The notes: generated by a model from the sequence alone, not told the origin. A DNA stretch of 33,374 nucleotides from Pseudomonadota bacterium (GCA_023412805.1 JAEZRM010000099.1:1-33374); one strand, 5' to 3'; positions 7,464 to 15,774 are shown, counted from the stretch's first letter. Made by a program: numbers and translations.

Positions 7464-9344
7464 TTATGACTTTGTGATGCCCAGCGCCGTGTGCAATTCG
7501 CCGAGCATCGCGAGGGCGTCGGTGCCGGCGAAGATGAACGTATCGACGCCGGCAGATTGCAGTGCGGCTTCCAGATCCTTCGGGCGTCCCGCCAGATACA
7601 CGCGCTGCGCGCCTGCGGATTTCAATGCGCCCGCTGTGGCTGTGCCGAGGTCGGCATAGATCGCATCAGCTCCGCAGATGCAGGCAATGCCGGCGCCGCT
7701 CGCCTTGAACGCGGCCGCAGCGTCGTCCGCTGTCTTGAGTGGTGCCGATTGCTCGACCGCGATGCCGCCCGCAGCAAGGAAGTTCGTGATCCATGTGGCG
7801 CGCGCGCCGTGGCTTGCGAGATCGCCGATACAGGCGAGGAACACTTTGGCAGGCGAACCTGCGGCTGCGTCGCGCAATTTCTCGAACGGCTCGGCCAGAC
7901 GGCGCACGACAAGCGGTCGAATGCTGACGGCACCGCTGTCATGAGGGGAGGCGCTCGTGGGCCACGGCGCGACTTTGACGCCGTCGTCTCGGAGCTTTGG
8001 AAATGCCGACACACCGGTCAGCTCCATTCGGCCCGTTGCGATGGATTTGGCGCGCGCCTCGGCGATCTTGGCAATGTCGTCCTGGATGCGACCGCTCGTC
8101 AAAGCCGATTCGATGCCGCCGGCAGCTTCGATATCCTGGAAGAGCTTCCATGCCGTCCCGGTAAGGTCTGCCGTGAGCGTCTCGATGGCGAAACTGCCGC
8201 CAGCCGGATCGATCACGCGACCAAGCCCGCTCTCTTCCTGCAGCACGAGATGCGTGTTGCGGGCCATGCGCCGGGCAAAACTATCGGGACGGCCGAGAGG
8301 CCAAGTATAGGGCAGCACCGTAATGGTCTGCGCGCCGCCCATGGCCGCGGTGGCGCACGCGATCGTGGTGCGCAGCATGTTCACCCAGGGATCATGCTTG
8401 GCCATCATGCGGAGGGATGTCTCGGCACCGAACATCATCTGCGCGACCGCATCACCCGCGCCACACGCATCTGCGACCTGCCAGACGAGACGACGGACTG
8501 TGCGGAGCTTCGCGAGGCCCATGATCTGATCGGCATCGACGGCGAGGTTGATCGCAATCTTCGGCAGCGCATCGGCGGGCGCGATACCGGCGACTTCGAG
8601 GGCCCGCAGATAGGCGACGAGTGTCGCGAGCGTGATGGCAAGCTCCTGCGCTTCGCTGGCGCCGGCTGCATGATAGGGATGACCGTCAGCGACGAGCGCC
8701 GTCAGATGGGGTGCGCCGAGCGCGCTCTTCGCGAGGCTGGCTGCCTCGGCCAATGCAGCGTCGAGCGGCTGTCGCAGGGCACCCATCAGAGCGAGCGTTC
8801 CGATCGGATCAGCGTTGAAGGCGCCGAGACGCGCTTTATCGGAGATGCCGGCTGCACGCCACAACGCGCCGAGGCTCGCCGCTGCGGCGGCTGTGCCCTC
8901 GCCGGCTTCAAGCGCGATCGGGCACACATCGAGCATGACGCCCTTGAGCGCGGCCTCTAGCGTTTGGCTATCGGCTGCGAGCCCCACCCGACCTGCCTCC
9001 GCTATGAGAAGCTTGAGGGAAGTCGCGCCGCCTTCGAGATCTTCGAGGATCGCGGCATTCGCGGCAGCTGCGTCCGCCTCGGCATGGACCTGGCGGATGT
9101 CCCAGGTTGGAGAGATCGCGGCAGCGCTGGCCCCGCGCAGGTAAGGCGCAGCCCCTGGCTGTTGGCCATCGAGCCCGGCAGGGGCCTCGGCGCGGCTGTA
9201 AAGCGGCGCGATCCGGAGGCCGTCGGCCGTTCGGGCGACAAGGCGGCGCTCGAAATCCGCGCCCTTGAGGGCCTTCTCCACCAGCGCCAGCCACTGCGCC
9301 CGCTCGGGGACGGAAAATCCTTCCATCAAGGCCAGTTCGGTCAT
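7464..9344 (-). CDS. mutA: Methylmalonyl-CoA mutase small (beta) subunit
   Basis: A 626-residue protein matching the small subunit of heterodimeric methylmalonyl-CoA mutase, the B12 enzyme that interconverts methylmalonyl-CoA and succinyl-CoA. The barrel part starts with PTWDIRQVHAEAD and includes GGSFAIETLT, both family signatures. The C-terminal cobalamin-like domain has GDLASHGARATWITNFLAAGG instead of DxHxxG, so it should not bind B12, as expected for this structural subunit. The large subunit gene is not adjacent and is not in the window, so it must lie elsewhere. GAGAG abuts ATG 9344 and AGGA lies 10 bases upstream; a second ATG at codon 7 is possible. The 5' leader contains the paired-hairpin repeat beginning 37 bases upstream. 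Confidence 0.93.
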   Translation of the reverse strand: MTELALMEGFSVPERAQWLALVEKALKGADFERRLVARTADGLRIAPLYSRAEAPAGLDGQQPGAAPYLRGASAAAISPTWDIRQVHAEADAAAANAAILEDLEGGATSLKLLIAEAGRVGLAADSQTLEAALKGVMLDVCPIALEAGEGTAAAAASLGALWRAAGISDKARLGAFNADPIGTLALMGALRQPLDAALAEAASLAKSALGAPHLTALVADGHPYHAAGASEAQELAITLATLVAYLRALEVAGIAPADALPKIAINLAVDADQIMGLAKLRTVRRLVWQVADACGAGDAVAQMMFGAETSLRMMAKHDPWVNMLRTTIACATAAMGGAQTITVLPYTWPLGRPDSFARRMARNTHLVLQEESGLGRVIDPAGGSFAIETLTADLTGTAWKLFQDIEAAGGIESALTSGRIQDDIAKIAEARAKSIATGRMELTGVSAFPKLRDDGVKVAPWPTSASPHDSGAVSIRPLVVRRLAEPFEKLRDAAAGSPAKVFLACIGDLASHGARATWITNFLAAGGIAVEQSAPLKTADDAAAAFKASGAGIACICGADAIYADLGTATAGALKSAGAQRVYLAGRPKDLEAALQSAGVDTFIFAGTDALAMLGELHTALGITKS

Positions 9345-9380
9345 CTCTCGGCAATCCTGTGTCGTGCTCAGTGTCTTCCC

Positions 9381-9544
9381 TAATGCCCTGCTTTCGAAGC
9401 GCGCCTGAGCCTGCCGCGAGTAACAAGCGAGCTTCGAAAGAAAAAGGGCATTAAAAACATAAGCTTGCTAGCGTGATTCAGATCAAGAAATTCGCTCGGT
9501 CGCCAGCTGCCAGCAGTGGCGAATTTCTTGATCATCACGCTAGC
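9381..9544. repeat. Paired long-hairpin repeat, copy 1
   Basis: Hairpin 1 (9381-9453): TAATGCCCT pairs with AGGGCATTA, and CTTTCGAAGC (9391-9400) with GCTTCGAAAG (9431-9440), with AAAA bulged on the 3' side. A 13-base spacer follows. Hairpin 2 (9467-9544): GCTAGCGTGAT pairs with ATCACGCTAGC, TCA bulges on the 5' side, and GATCAAGAAATTCGC (9481-9495) pairs with GCGAATTTCTTGATC (9519-9533). Reverse-complemented, hairpin 1 has the same plan as hairpin 2. It lies between the divergent mutase and typA genes. Copy 2 is at 15607-15774. Confidence 0.85.
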
Positions 9545-9688
9545 GTGTTTGTTGCGCTGCGTTAATCCCTTGATTGGTCATGCCGCACCCCGCGCCCACC
9601 CTGCGCCCATGACATCCGGGCCCGGCTGTGGTAGGCACCGGCAACCCTTTTTGCGCCGCACCATGTGGCCCGCACCCCGGACACCCCG

Positions 9689-11509
9689 ATGGATATCCGC
9701 AATATTGCGATCATTGCCCACGTCGACCATGGCAAAACGACGCTCGTCGATGCCCTCCTGAAGCAATCCGGCGCCTTCCGCGAAAACCAGAAGGTCGCCG
9801 AGATGGTCATGGACTCCAATGACCTCGAGCGCGAGCGCGGCATCACGATCCTCGCCAAGAATACGTCCATCGTCTGGAACGGTACGCGCATCAATATTGT
9901 CGATACGCCGGGCCACGCCGACTTCGGCGGTGAAGTCGAGCGCATTCTCAATATGGTCGACGGCGCAGTGCTGCTGGTAGACGCTTCCGAGGGGCCGTTG
10001 CCGCAAACGAAGTTTGTCGTGTCCAAGGCGCTGCGCCAGGGTATTCGGCCGATCGTTGTGATCAACAAGATCGACCGCCCGGACGAGCGCCACAACGATG
10101 TTCTCAACGAGATCTTCGATCTCTTCGCGGGCCTCGATGCGACCGACGAGCAGCTCGACTTTCCTGTGCTCTATGGTTCAGGCCGCGATGGCTGGATGGC
10201 CGCCGATCCGTCGGGCCCCCAAGAGGATCTGAAGCCGCTCTTCGAGCTGATCCTCAAGCACGTGCCGCCGCCGGTCGCGGAGGAGGGACCCTTCCGGCTA
10301 CTTGCGACGACGCTTGAAGCAGACGCCTATCTCGGTCGCATTCTGACGGGCCGTATTCTCTCGGGCACCATCAAGCCGAACCAGACGATCAAGGCGCTCT
10401 CGCGCGAGGGAAAGCTGATCGAGACGACACGGGTGACGAAGGTGCTCGCTTTCCGCGGGCTCGAGCGCACGGCCGTCGATGTGGGTGAGGCCGGCGATAT
10501 CGTCGCTATTGCCGGCGTCACCGAAGCAACGGTTGCCGACACGCTGTGCGATCCTTCGGTCGAGACGCCGGTGCCCGCGCAGCCGATCGATCCGCCGACG
10601 CTGACCATGACCTTCCGCATCAATGATGGCCCATTCGCGGGCCAGGAGGGTGACAAAGTTCAGAGCCGGGTCATTCGCGATCGCCTCATGAAAGAGGCCG
10701 AGCGCAACGTCGCGATCCGCATCACCGAGAATCCGGACAAGGACTCCTATGACGTCTCGGGGCGCGGCGAGCTTCAGCTCGGGGTGCTCATCGAGAACAT
10801 GCGCCGCGAAGGATTCGAGCTGACGGTGTCGCGTCCACGCGTCGTCTACAACTCGGATGAGGCCACGGGCCAGCGCCTGGAGCCCATGGAGGAAGTGATC
10901 ATCGACGTCGACGAGCAGCACTCGGGCGTCGTCGTGCAGAAGCTCTCCGAGCGCAAGGGCGAGCTTCAGGAAATGCGCCCGTCAGGTGGTGGCCGCACGC
11001 GCCTCGTGTTCTTCGTGCCGACACGCGGGCTCATTGGCTATCAGGGCGAGTTGCTGACGGACACGCGCGGCACGGCCGTCATGAACCGTCTCTTCCACGC
11101 CTATGCGCCATACAAAGGTGAGGTCGCAGGCCGCCGCCAGGGCGTGCTCATTTCGAACGCTGCAGGCGAAGCAACGGCGTACTCGCTCTTCTATCTGCAA
11201 GAGCGCGGCGCGATGATGATCGATCCGCAGACGCGCGTATACGAGGGCATGATCGTCGGCGAGCACAGCCGCGAGAACGATCTCGTCGTCAACATCATCC
11301 AGGGCAAGAAGCTCTCGAACGTGCGCGCGTCCGGCAAGGACGATGCGCTCATTCTCACGCCGCCGTTGCGCATGACGCTCGAGCGCGCGATGAGCTACAT
11401 CACCGACGAAGAGTTGGTCGAGGTCACGCCGAAGTCCATCCGCTTGCGCAAGCGTTGGCTCGATCCGCATGTGCGCAAGAAGATGGAGCGCTCGGCGGAG
11501 GCGGTTTAG
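9689..11509 (+). CDS. typA: Ribosome-associated translational GTPase TypA/BipA
   Basis: A 606-residue GTPase, almost exactly the length of E. coli BipA (607). It binds the 70S ribosome at the elongation-factor site and helps ribosome assembly and stress adaptation. All G motifs are visible: AHVDHGKTTL (G1), RERGITI (G2), DTPGHADFGGE (G3) and NKIDRPD (G4). EF-G-like domains follow, with the family pieces SGRGELQLGVLIENMRREG and the C-terminal domain RGLIGYQGELLTDTRG. ATG 9689 gives the usual start MDIRNIAIIAHVDHG; a GTG at 9665 would add eight residues with no homology value. No strong ribosome-binding site is seen. The gene is alone, divergent from mutA and converging on the nitronate monooxygenase gene. 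Confidence 0.97.
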   Translation: MDIRNIAIIAHVDHGKTTLVDALLKQSGAFRENQKVAEMVMDSNDLERERGITILAKNTSIVWNGTRINIVDTPGHADFGGEVERILNMVDGAVLLVDASEGPLPQTKFVVSKALRQGIRPIVVINKIDRPDERHNDVLNEIFDLFAGLDATDEQLDFPVLYGSGRDGWMAADPSGPQEDLKPLFELILKHVPPPVAEEGPFRLLATTLEADAYLGRILTGRILSGTIKPNQTIKALSREGKLIETTRVTKVLAFRGLERTAVDVGEAGDIVAIAGVTEATVADTLCDPSVETPVPAQPIDPPTLTMTFRINDGPFAGQEGDKVQSRVIRDRLMKEAERNVAIRITENPDKDSYDVSGRGELQLGVLIENMRREGFELTVSRPRVVYNSDEATGQRLEPMEEVIIDVDEQHSGVVVQKLSERKGELQEMRPSGGGRTRLVFFVPTRGLIGYQGELLTDTRGTAVMNRLFHAYAPYKGEVAGRRQGVLISNAAGEATAYSLFYLQERGAMMIDPQTRVYEGMIVGEHSRENDLVVNIIQGKKLSNVRASGKDDALILTPPLRMTLERAMSYITDEELVEVTPKSIRLRKRWLDPHVRKKMERSAEAV

Positions 11510-11556
11510 GGCTGCAGCGCTGAAAGCGCGAACCCTTCACGCCTCAGCTGCAGCCC
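11509..11556. terminator. Hairpin between converging typA and flavoprotein genes
   Basis: GGGCTGCAG (11509-11517) pairs with CTGCAGCCC (11548-11556); inside, GCGCT-GAA-AGCGC forms a second small hairpin (11518-11530). The outer arms overlap the ends of both genes. There is no clear T tract, so a bidirectional terminator is plausible but unproven. Confidence 0.4.
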
Positions 11557-12532
11557 TCGCCGAATTCCAAGGCGCGGCGCCAATTCGCGCACGCGCCGCG
11601 TGATATTCGGCCGCGAGACGATCGACCAACTCGGCCGCCGGCACGATGGCCTTCATGGCGCCGATGCCTTGGCCGGAACCCCAGATGTCCTTCCAGACCT
11701 TGCGGCGCTCGGCGCCTGAAGCGAAGTCCATCTTTGATGGATCGCCGGTCGGCAGGTTTTCGGGATCGAGGCCGGCGCGCGAGATGGACGGTTTCAGATA
11801 GTTTCCGTGCACGCCCGTGAAGAGGTTCGTGTAGACGATATCGTCGGCACCGCTCTCGACGATCATCTGCTTGTAGGGCTCGATAGCATTGGCTTCCTTC
11901 GTCGCGATGAAGGCCGAGCCGATGTAGGCGAGATCTGCGCCTGCTGCTTCCGCCGCGAGGATCCCATCGCCGCTGCCGATGGCGCCGGAGAGTGCGATCG
12001 GGCCGTCGAACCACGCGCGCACCTCGTGCACGAGCGCGAACGGATTGATCTTGCCAGCATGACCGCCGGCACCCGCTGCGACGAGGATGAGCCCATCGGC
12101 GCCCTTCTCGATGGCCTTCTTCGCGAAGGTGTTGTTGATCACGTCGTGGAGTACGATGCCGCCATAGGAGTGTACGGCCTCGTTCACCTCCTCGCGCGCG
12201 CCGAGCGATGTGATCACGATGGGCGCCTTGTGCTTCACGCACATTTCGACGTCGTGTTTGAGGCGCTCGTTCGTGCGGTGGACGATCTGGTTGACCGCAT
12301 AAGGGGCCGACGGGCGGTCCGGATGCTTGGCATCCCATTCGCCGAGCTCGTTCGTGATGCGCTTCAGCCATTCGTCGAGCAGCTCCGGTGGACGCGCATT
12401 CAGCGCCGGGAACGAGCCGACGATACCGGCCTTGCACTGGGCAATGACGAGATCGGGATTCGAGACGATGAAGAGCGGCGAGCCGATGGCGGGAATGCGC
12501 AGGCGCTTCTTCAGGAGATCGGGGAGCGACAT
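11537..12532 (-). CDS. Nitronate monooxygenase-like flavoprotein (NMO/2-nitropropane dioxygenase family)
   Basis: A 331-residue FMN-dependent TIM-barrel protein. It begins with LRIPAIGSPLFIVSNPDL and AGIVGSFPALNARP, the usual first strands of the family. AAGAGGHAGKINPF contains the conserved His thought to act as the catalytic base in nitronate monooxygenases, and SGAIGSGDGILAAEAAGADLA (shown as SGAIGSGDG and AAEAAGADLA) with YIGSAF forms the FMN phosphate site. Members oxidise alkyl nitronates, but many are used for other substrates, including enoyl reductions, so the real substrate is uncertain. No signal peptide. It lies about 100 bases downstream of the crotonyl-CoA carboxylase/reductase gene on the same strand and could be read from the same message. 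Confidence 0.88.
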   Translation of the reverse strand: MSLPDLLKKRLRIPAIGSPLFIVSNPDLVIAQCKAGIVGSFPALNARPPELLDEWLKRITNELGEWDAKHPDRPSAPYAVNQIVHRTNERLKHDVEMCVKHKAPIVITSLGAREEVNEAVHSYGGIVLHDVINNTFAKKAIEKGADGLILVAAGAGGHAGKINPFALVHEVRAWFDGPIALSGAIGSGDGILAAEAAGADLAYIGSAFIATKEANAIEPYKQMIVESGADDIVYTNLFTGVHGNYLKPSISRAGLDPENLPTGDPSKMDFASGAERRKVWKDIWGSGQGIGAMKAIVPAAELVDRLAAEYHAARARIGAAPWNSARAAAEA

Positions 12533-12634
12533 GCCGGCAGGTGATCCTGGTTAGGGGAGCAGGGCGCTCCGCGGGCGGACGACGGCGCACCCTAGCAGGT
12601 TCGCTCGTCGCCCGTCATCGGGGTGTCGTACCGC

Positions 12635-13936
12635 TCAGCCGAACCGGGCTTTCGAGATCTCGAGCGTGTCCTCGAAGGTTCGGAGGCCGGTCGTCGGGGC
12701 GGAGACGAGTACCGCCATGTTGCCGGGCTTGTGCTGGTTGCGCCACATGCGCGTGTGCGCCTTGGGGATCTGATCCCAGGCGAAGACCTCGGACATGCAG
12801 GGATCGATACGCCGCTCGACCACGAGCTTGTTGGCCTGTGCGGCCTGCAGCAGGTTCGCGAAATGCGAGCCTTGGACGCGCTTCTGGTGCATCCAGAGAT
12901 AGCGCGCGTCCATGGTGAGATTGTAGCCCGTCGTTCCGGCGCAGATTACGACCATTCCGCCGCGCTTCACGAGCAGCACGGACACGGGAAAGGTCGACTC
13001 GCCCGGATGCTCGAAGACGAAGTCGACGTTGTTGCCTTTGCCGGTGATCTCCCAGATGGCCGCGCCGAACTTGCGCGCCTCCTTCATCCAGGTGCCGAAT
13101 TCGGGCGAGTTCACTGTCGGCAATTGGCCCCAGCAGTTGAACTTCTTGCGGTTGATGACACCCTTGGCGCCGAGCTGCATGACGAAGTCGCGCTTGTCGT
13201 CCTCGGACACGACGCCGATGGCGTTCGCGCCTGCCGTGGCGCAGAGCTGAATGGCAAACGAGCCGAGACCGCCCGAAGCGCCCCAGACAAGCACGTTATG
13301 GCCCGGGCGCAGGATGTGCGGGCGATGGCCGAACAGCATGCGATAGGCCGTGGCGAGCGTGAGCGTATAGCAGGCGCTCTCCTCCCACGTCAGGTGCTTC
13401 GGCCGCTCCATGAGCTGGCGATCCTGCACGCGCGTGAACTGCGAGAACGAACCATCCGGTGTCTCATAACCCCAGATGCGTTGCGACGGCGAGAACATCG
13501 GATCGCCGCCGTTGCATTCCTCGTCGTCGCCGTCGTCCTGATTGCAGTGGATGACGACCTCGTCGCCGACCTTCCAGCGTTTCACCTTCGAGCCGACGGC
13601 ATAGACGATGCCCGAGGCATCCGAACCGGCAATGTGATAGGGCTGCTTGTGGCCGTCGAAGGGAGAGATCGGCGTGCCGAGCGCGGCCCATACGCCATTG
13701 TAGTTCACGCCCGCGGCCATCACGAGCACCAGCACATCATGGCTGTCGAGCGGCCAGGTCGGCACGACCTCGACCTGCATGGCGTTTTCGGGCTCGCCGT
13801 GGCGCTCCTTGCGGATGGCCCAGGCGTACATGTTTTTGGGTACATGCCCCAGCGGGGGTATCTCGCCTACCTCGTAGAGATCCTTCAGCGGCGTTTCGGT
13901 GGGAACGGGCTGCAAAGCCTGAGCTGAACTCGCCAT
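12635..13936 (-). CDS. ccr: Crotonyl-CoA carboxylase/reductase
   Basis: A 433-residue MDR-family enzyme that reduces crotonyl-CoA with NADPH and adds CO2 to give ethylmalonyl-CoA, the key step of the ethylmalonyl-CoA pathway for acetyl-CoA assimilation. The N-terminal part is typical of Ccr (VPKNMYAWAIRKERHGEP, VNYNGVWAALGTPISPF); the Asn of NYNGVW matches the CO2-pocket Asn known in this family, and the His in QGSHFAN matches another pocket residue by context. The NADPH loop is WGASGGLGSFAIQL (about 218-231). ATG 13936 gives the normal start, with AGG 8 bases upstream; an upstream ATG at 14011 is unlikely. With methylmalonyl-CoA mutase in the same window it supports a working pathway. The leader region carries an imperfect 75-base direct repeat. 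Confidence 0.95.
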   Translation of the reverse strand: MASSAQALQPVPTETPLKDLYEVGEIPPLGHVPKNMYAWAIRKERHGEPENAMQVEVVPTWPLDSHDVLVLVMAAGVNYNGVWAALGTPISPFDGHKQPYHIAGSDASGIVYAVGSKVKRWKVGDEVVIHCNQDDGDDEECNGGDPMFSPSQRIWGYETPDGSFSQFTRVQDRQLMERPKHLTWEESACYTLTLATAYRMLFGHRPHILRPGHNVLVWGASGGLGSFAIQLCATAGANAIGVVSEDDKRDFVMQLGAKGVINRKKFNCWGQLPTVNSPEFGTWMKEARKFGAAIWEITGKGNNVDFVFEHPGESTFPVSVLLVKRGGMVVICAGTTGYNLTMDARYLWMHQKRVQGSHFANLLQAAQANKLVVERRIDPCMSEVFAWDQIPKAHTRMWRNQHKPGNMAVLVSAPTTGLRTFEDTLEISKARFG

Positions 13937-14027
13937 GGGGCACCTGCTTTGGTTGCGGGTGCGAACAGCATGACAGAGTAAATACTGCGCTGCAATATCA
14001 GATCGCCGCAATGCACTTTAGTTCTAA

Positions 14028-14185
14028 GCTGCGGGCTGCTGGGAAGGGGTGCTATCGCAACCGCAGCGTGGCGGTATGCCCGCGGCGACCATGCAGACAG
14101 GTTGAATGCGTTGCTGCGGGCTGCTGGAAAGGGGTGCTGTCGCCTCCTGACGTGGTGCTATGCCCGCGACGTCCTGCGGACAGGT
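14028..14185. repeat. Imperfect direct repeat, two copies of about 74 bases
   Basis: Copy 1 (14028-14102) and copy 2 (14113-14185) both start GCTGCGGGCTGCTGG, continue with AAGGGGTGCT, share TATGCCCGCG in the middle and end GACAGGT; I estimate about 80% identity with a small length change. The period is 85 bases. They sit upstream of ccr and downstream of the sulfhydrylase gene; no ORF here looks coding. Nothing else is recognisable in 13937-14027. Confidence 0.75.
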
Positions 14186-14207
14186 CGGGGCTGGGCGCCC
14201 GTCTATA

Positions 14208-14281
14208 AAGGCGGGTGGGTCCGGGAGGGTGTTCCCTCCCGGTGGGGTGGGGGGCTAGCCCCGCTCGCGCCTCAGGCGCGA
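14208..14281 (-). terminator. Modular GC-rich multi-hairpin element after the sulfhydrylase gene
   Basis: Read on the minus strand after the stop: TCGCGCC/GGCGCGA (14265-14281), the palindrome GGGGCTAGCCCC (14251-14262), then CCGGGAGGG/CCCTCCCGG with a four-base loop (14221-14242), followed by a short T-rich stretch (AAA at 14208-14210 on plus). The first hairpin begins 3 bases after the stop codon. It shares all modules with 16917-16993. Confidence 0.55.
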
Positions 14282-14283
14282 AC

Positions 14284-15603
14284 TCACGCGCGCTGCGAGG
14301 CCTTAAGGGCCTGATCCAGATCCTCAATGATGTCGCGCGCGTCCTCGAGCCCGATCGAGAGGCGCACCAGCTCCTCGCCGACGCCGGCTTTGCGCAGCTC
14401 TTCCGCGTTCATCTGCTGATGGGTCGTGCTTCCCGGATGGATGATCAGCGACTTCGCATCGCCGACGTTGGCGAGGTGAGAGAGAAGGCGCACGCGCTCG
14501 ATCAGCACCTTGCCCGCGCGCCGCGCGCCGCCTTCGCCCGATCCATCCGGTGCCTTGATGCCGAAGCTCATCATGGCTCCCGCACCGCGCGGCATCTGCT
14601 TCTTGGCGAGTGCGTGATCGGGATGGCTTTCGAGGCCGGGATATTTCACCCACGCGACGGCGGGATGTTTCTCGAGGAAGGCCGACACAGCGCGCGCATT
14701 CTCGACGTGGCGCGCCATGCGTACGGGCAGCGTCTCGATGCCTTGCAGGAGATAGAATGCGTTCGCGGGGCTCATGCAGGCGCCGAAGTCGCGCAGGCCC
14801 TCGGCGCGGGCGCGCGCGATGAAGGCGGAGGGACCGAATTCCTCGGCGAAGTTGAGATTGTGATAGCCGGCATAGGGCTCGGTGAGCGTCGGAAATTTGT
14901 CCGACTTCGCCCAGTCGAAGCGGCCGCCGTCGACGAGAAGGCCGCCGATCGCGACGCCATGCCCGCCAAGGAATTTCGTCGCGGAATGCATGACGATATC
15001 GGCGCCGAGTTCGAACGGGCGGCAGAGATACGGTGTCGAGAACGTCGCGTCGATCATGAGCGGAAGGCCATGATCATGCGCGACTTTGGCGACGGCCGCG
15101 ATGTCGAGCACTTCGAGACCGGGATTGCCGAGCGTCTCTGCGTAGACGAGACGCGTCTCCGGTTTGATGGCCGCGGCGAAAGCTGCCGGATCGCGCGGAT
15201 CGACTTGCGTCGTCATGATGCCGAAGCGCGGCAGCGTGTGCGCGAACATGTTGTGCGAGCCGCCGTAGATGCGGTTCGAGGCAACGATGTGCCCGCCCTG
15301 ACCCATGAGCGTCGTGACGCCGAGATGGAGTGCGGCTTGACCACTCGCGACGGCAACGGCGCCGACACCACCCTCGAGCGCAGAGATGCGCTCCTCGAGC
15401 ACGGCGACGGTCGGATTGGAAATGCGCGAGTAGATGTGGCCCGCGCGCTCGAGATTGAACAGCTCGGCGGCGTGATCGGCGTCGTTAAAGACGAACGATG
15501 TCGTCTGGTAGATCGGCACGGCGCGCGCGCCGGTTGTCGGATCGGGTTGCTGCCCGGCATGCAGGGAGAGCGTGTCGAAGCGGGGATACTGATCGTCGGC
15601 CAT
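14284..15603 (-). CDS. metY: O-acetylhomoserine sulfhydrylase (aminocarboxypropyltransferase)
   Basis: A 439-residue PLP enzyme of the Cys/Met metabolism family that makes homocysteine from O-acetylhomoserine and sulfide. The start FDTLSLHAGQQPDPTTGARA and PIYQTTSFVFND are diagnostic (given as FDTLSLHAGQQPDP and PIYQTTSFVFND). The PLP lysine is in SATKFLGGHG, the phosphate site in YSRISNPTVAVLE, and the C-terminal RLSIGLEDARDIIEDLDQAL closes the fold. The length (about 430) fits MetY rather than the shorter MetZ/MetB. ATG 15603 gives the expected N-terminus, but no normal ribosome-binding site is visible: the base of a long hairpin begins 3 bases upstream. A GC-rich hairpin string follows the stop. 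Confidence 0.95.
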   Translation of the reverse strand: MADDQYPRFDTLSLHAGQQPDPTTGARAVPIYQTTSFVFNDADHAAELFNLERAGHIYSRISNPTVAVLEERISALEGGVGAVAVASGQAALHLGVTTLMGQGGHIVASNRIYGGSHNMFAHTLPRFGIMTTQVDPRDPAAFAAAIKPETRLVYAETLGNPGLEVLDIAAVAKVAHDHGLPLMIDATFSTPYLCRPFELGADIVMHSATKFLGGHGVAIGGLLVDGGRFDWAKSDKFPTLTEPYAGYHNLNFAEEFGPSAFIARARAEGLRDFGACMSPANAFYLLQGIETLPVRMARHVENARAVSAFLEKHPAVAWVKYPGLESHPDHALAKKQMPRGAGAMMSFGIKAPDGSGEGGARRAGKVLIERVRLLSHLANVGDAKSLIIHPGSTTHQQMNAEELRKAGVGEELVRLSIGLEDARDIIEDLDQALKASQRA

Positions 15604-15606
15604 GGA

Positions 15607-15774
15607 GCTAGTGTCCCGATTCCGAAGTTCGCCTGGGGTCGATCCTACTGTAGCGAGCGAACTTCGAAATCAAAAGGGACACTAGCCTCTGAACTCTTGC
15701 CAGTGTGATTCAGATCGAGACATTCGCTCGGCGCCTACCCCGGTAGTGGGCGAATGTCTCGATCATCACACTGG
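15607..15774. repeat. Paired long-hairpin repeat, copy 2
   Basis: Hairpin 1 (15607-15686): GCTAGTGTCCC pairs with GGGACACTAGC; inside, GATT (15618-15621) pairs with AATC and CGAAGTTCGC (15623-15632) with GCGAACTTCG (15657-15666), with AAAA bulged on the 3' side as in copy 1. After 13 bases, hairpin 2 (15700-15774): CCAGTGTGAT pairs with ATCACACTGG, TCA bulges, and GATCGAGACATTCGC (15713-15727) pairs with GCGAATGTCTCGATC (15750-15764). It lies between the divergent metY and TPR genes; the rest of that gap (15775-15994) shows no clear structure. Confidence 0.85.

Noticed and set aside
9381..9544. Insertion-sequence remnant
   Set aside because: No transposase fragment and no target-site duplication could be seen around either copy; a non-autonomous mobile origin remains possible.
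9345..9688. Cobalamin riboswitch upstream of the mutase gene
   Set aside because: No B12-box-like sequence is visible; the structure present is the paired-hairpin repeat also found upstream of metY.
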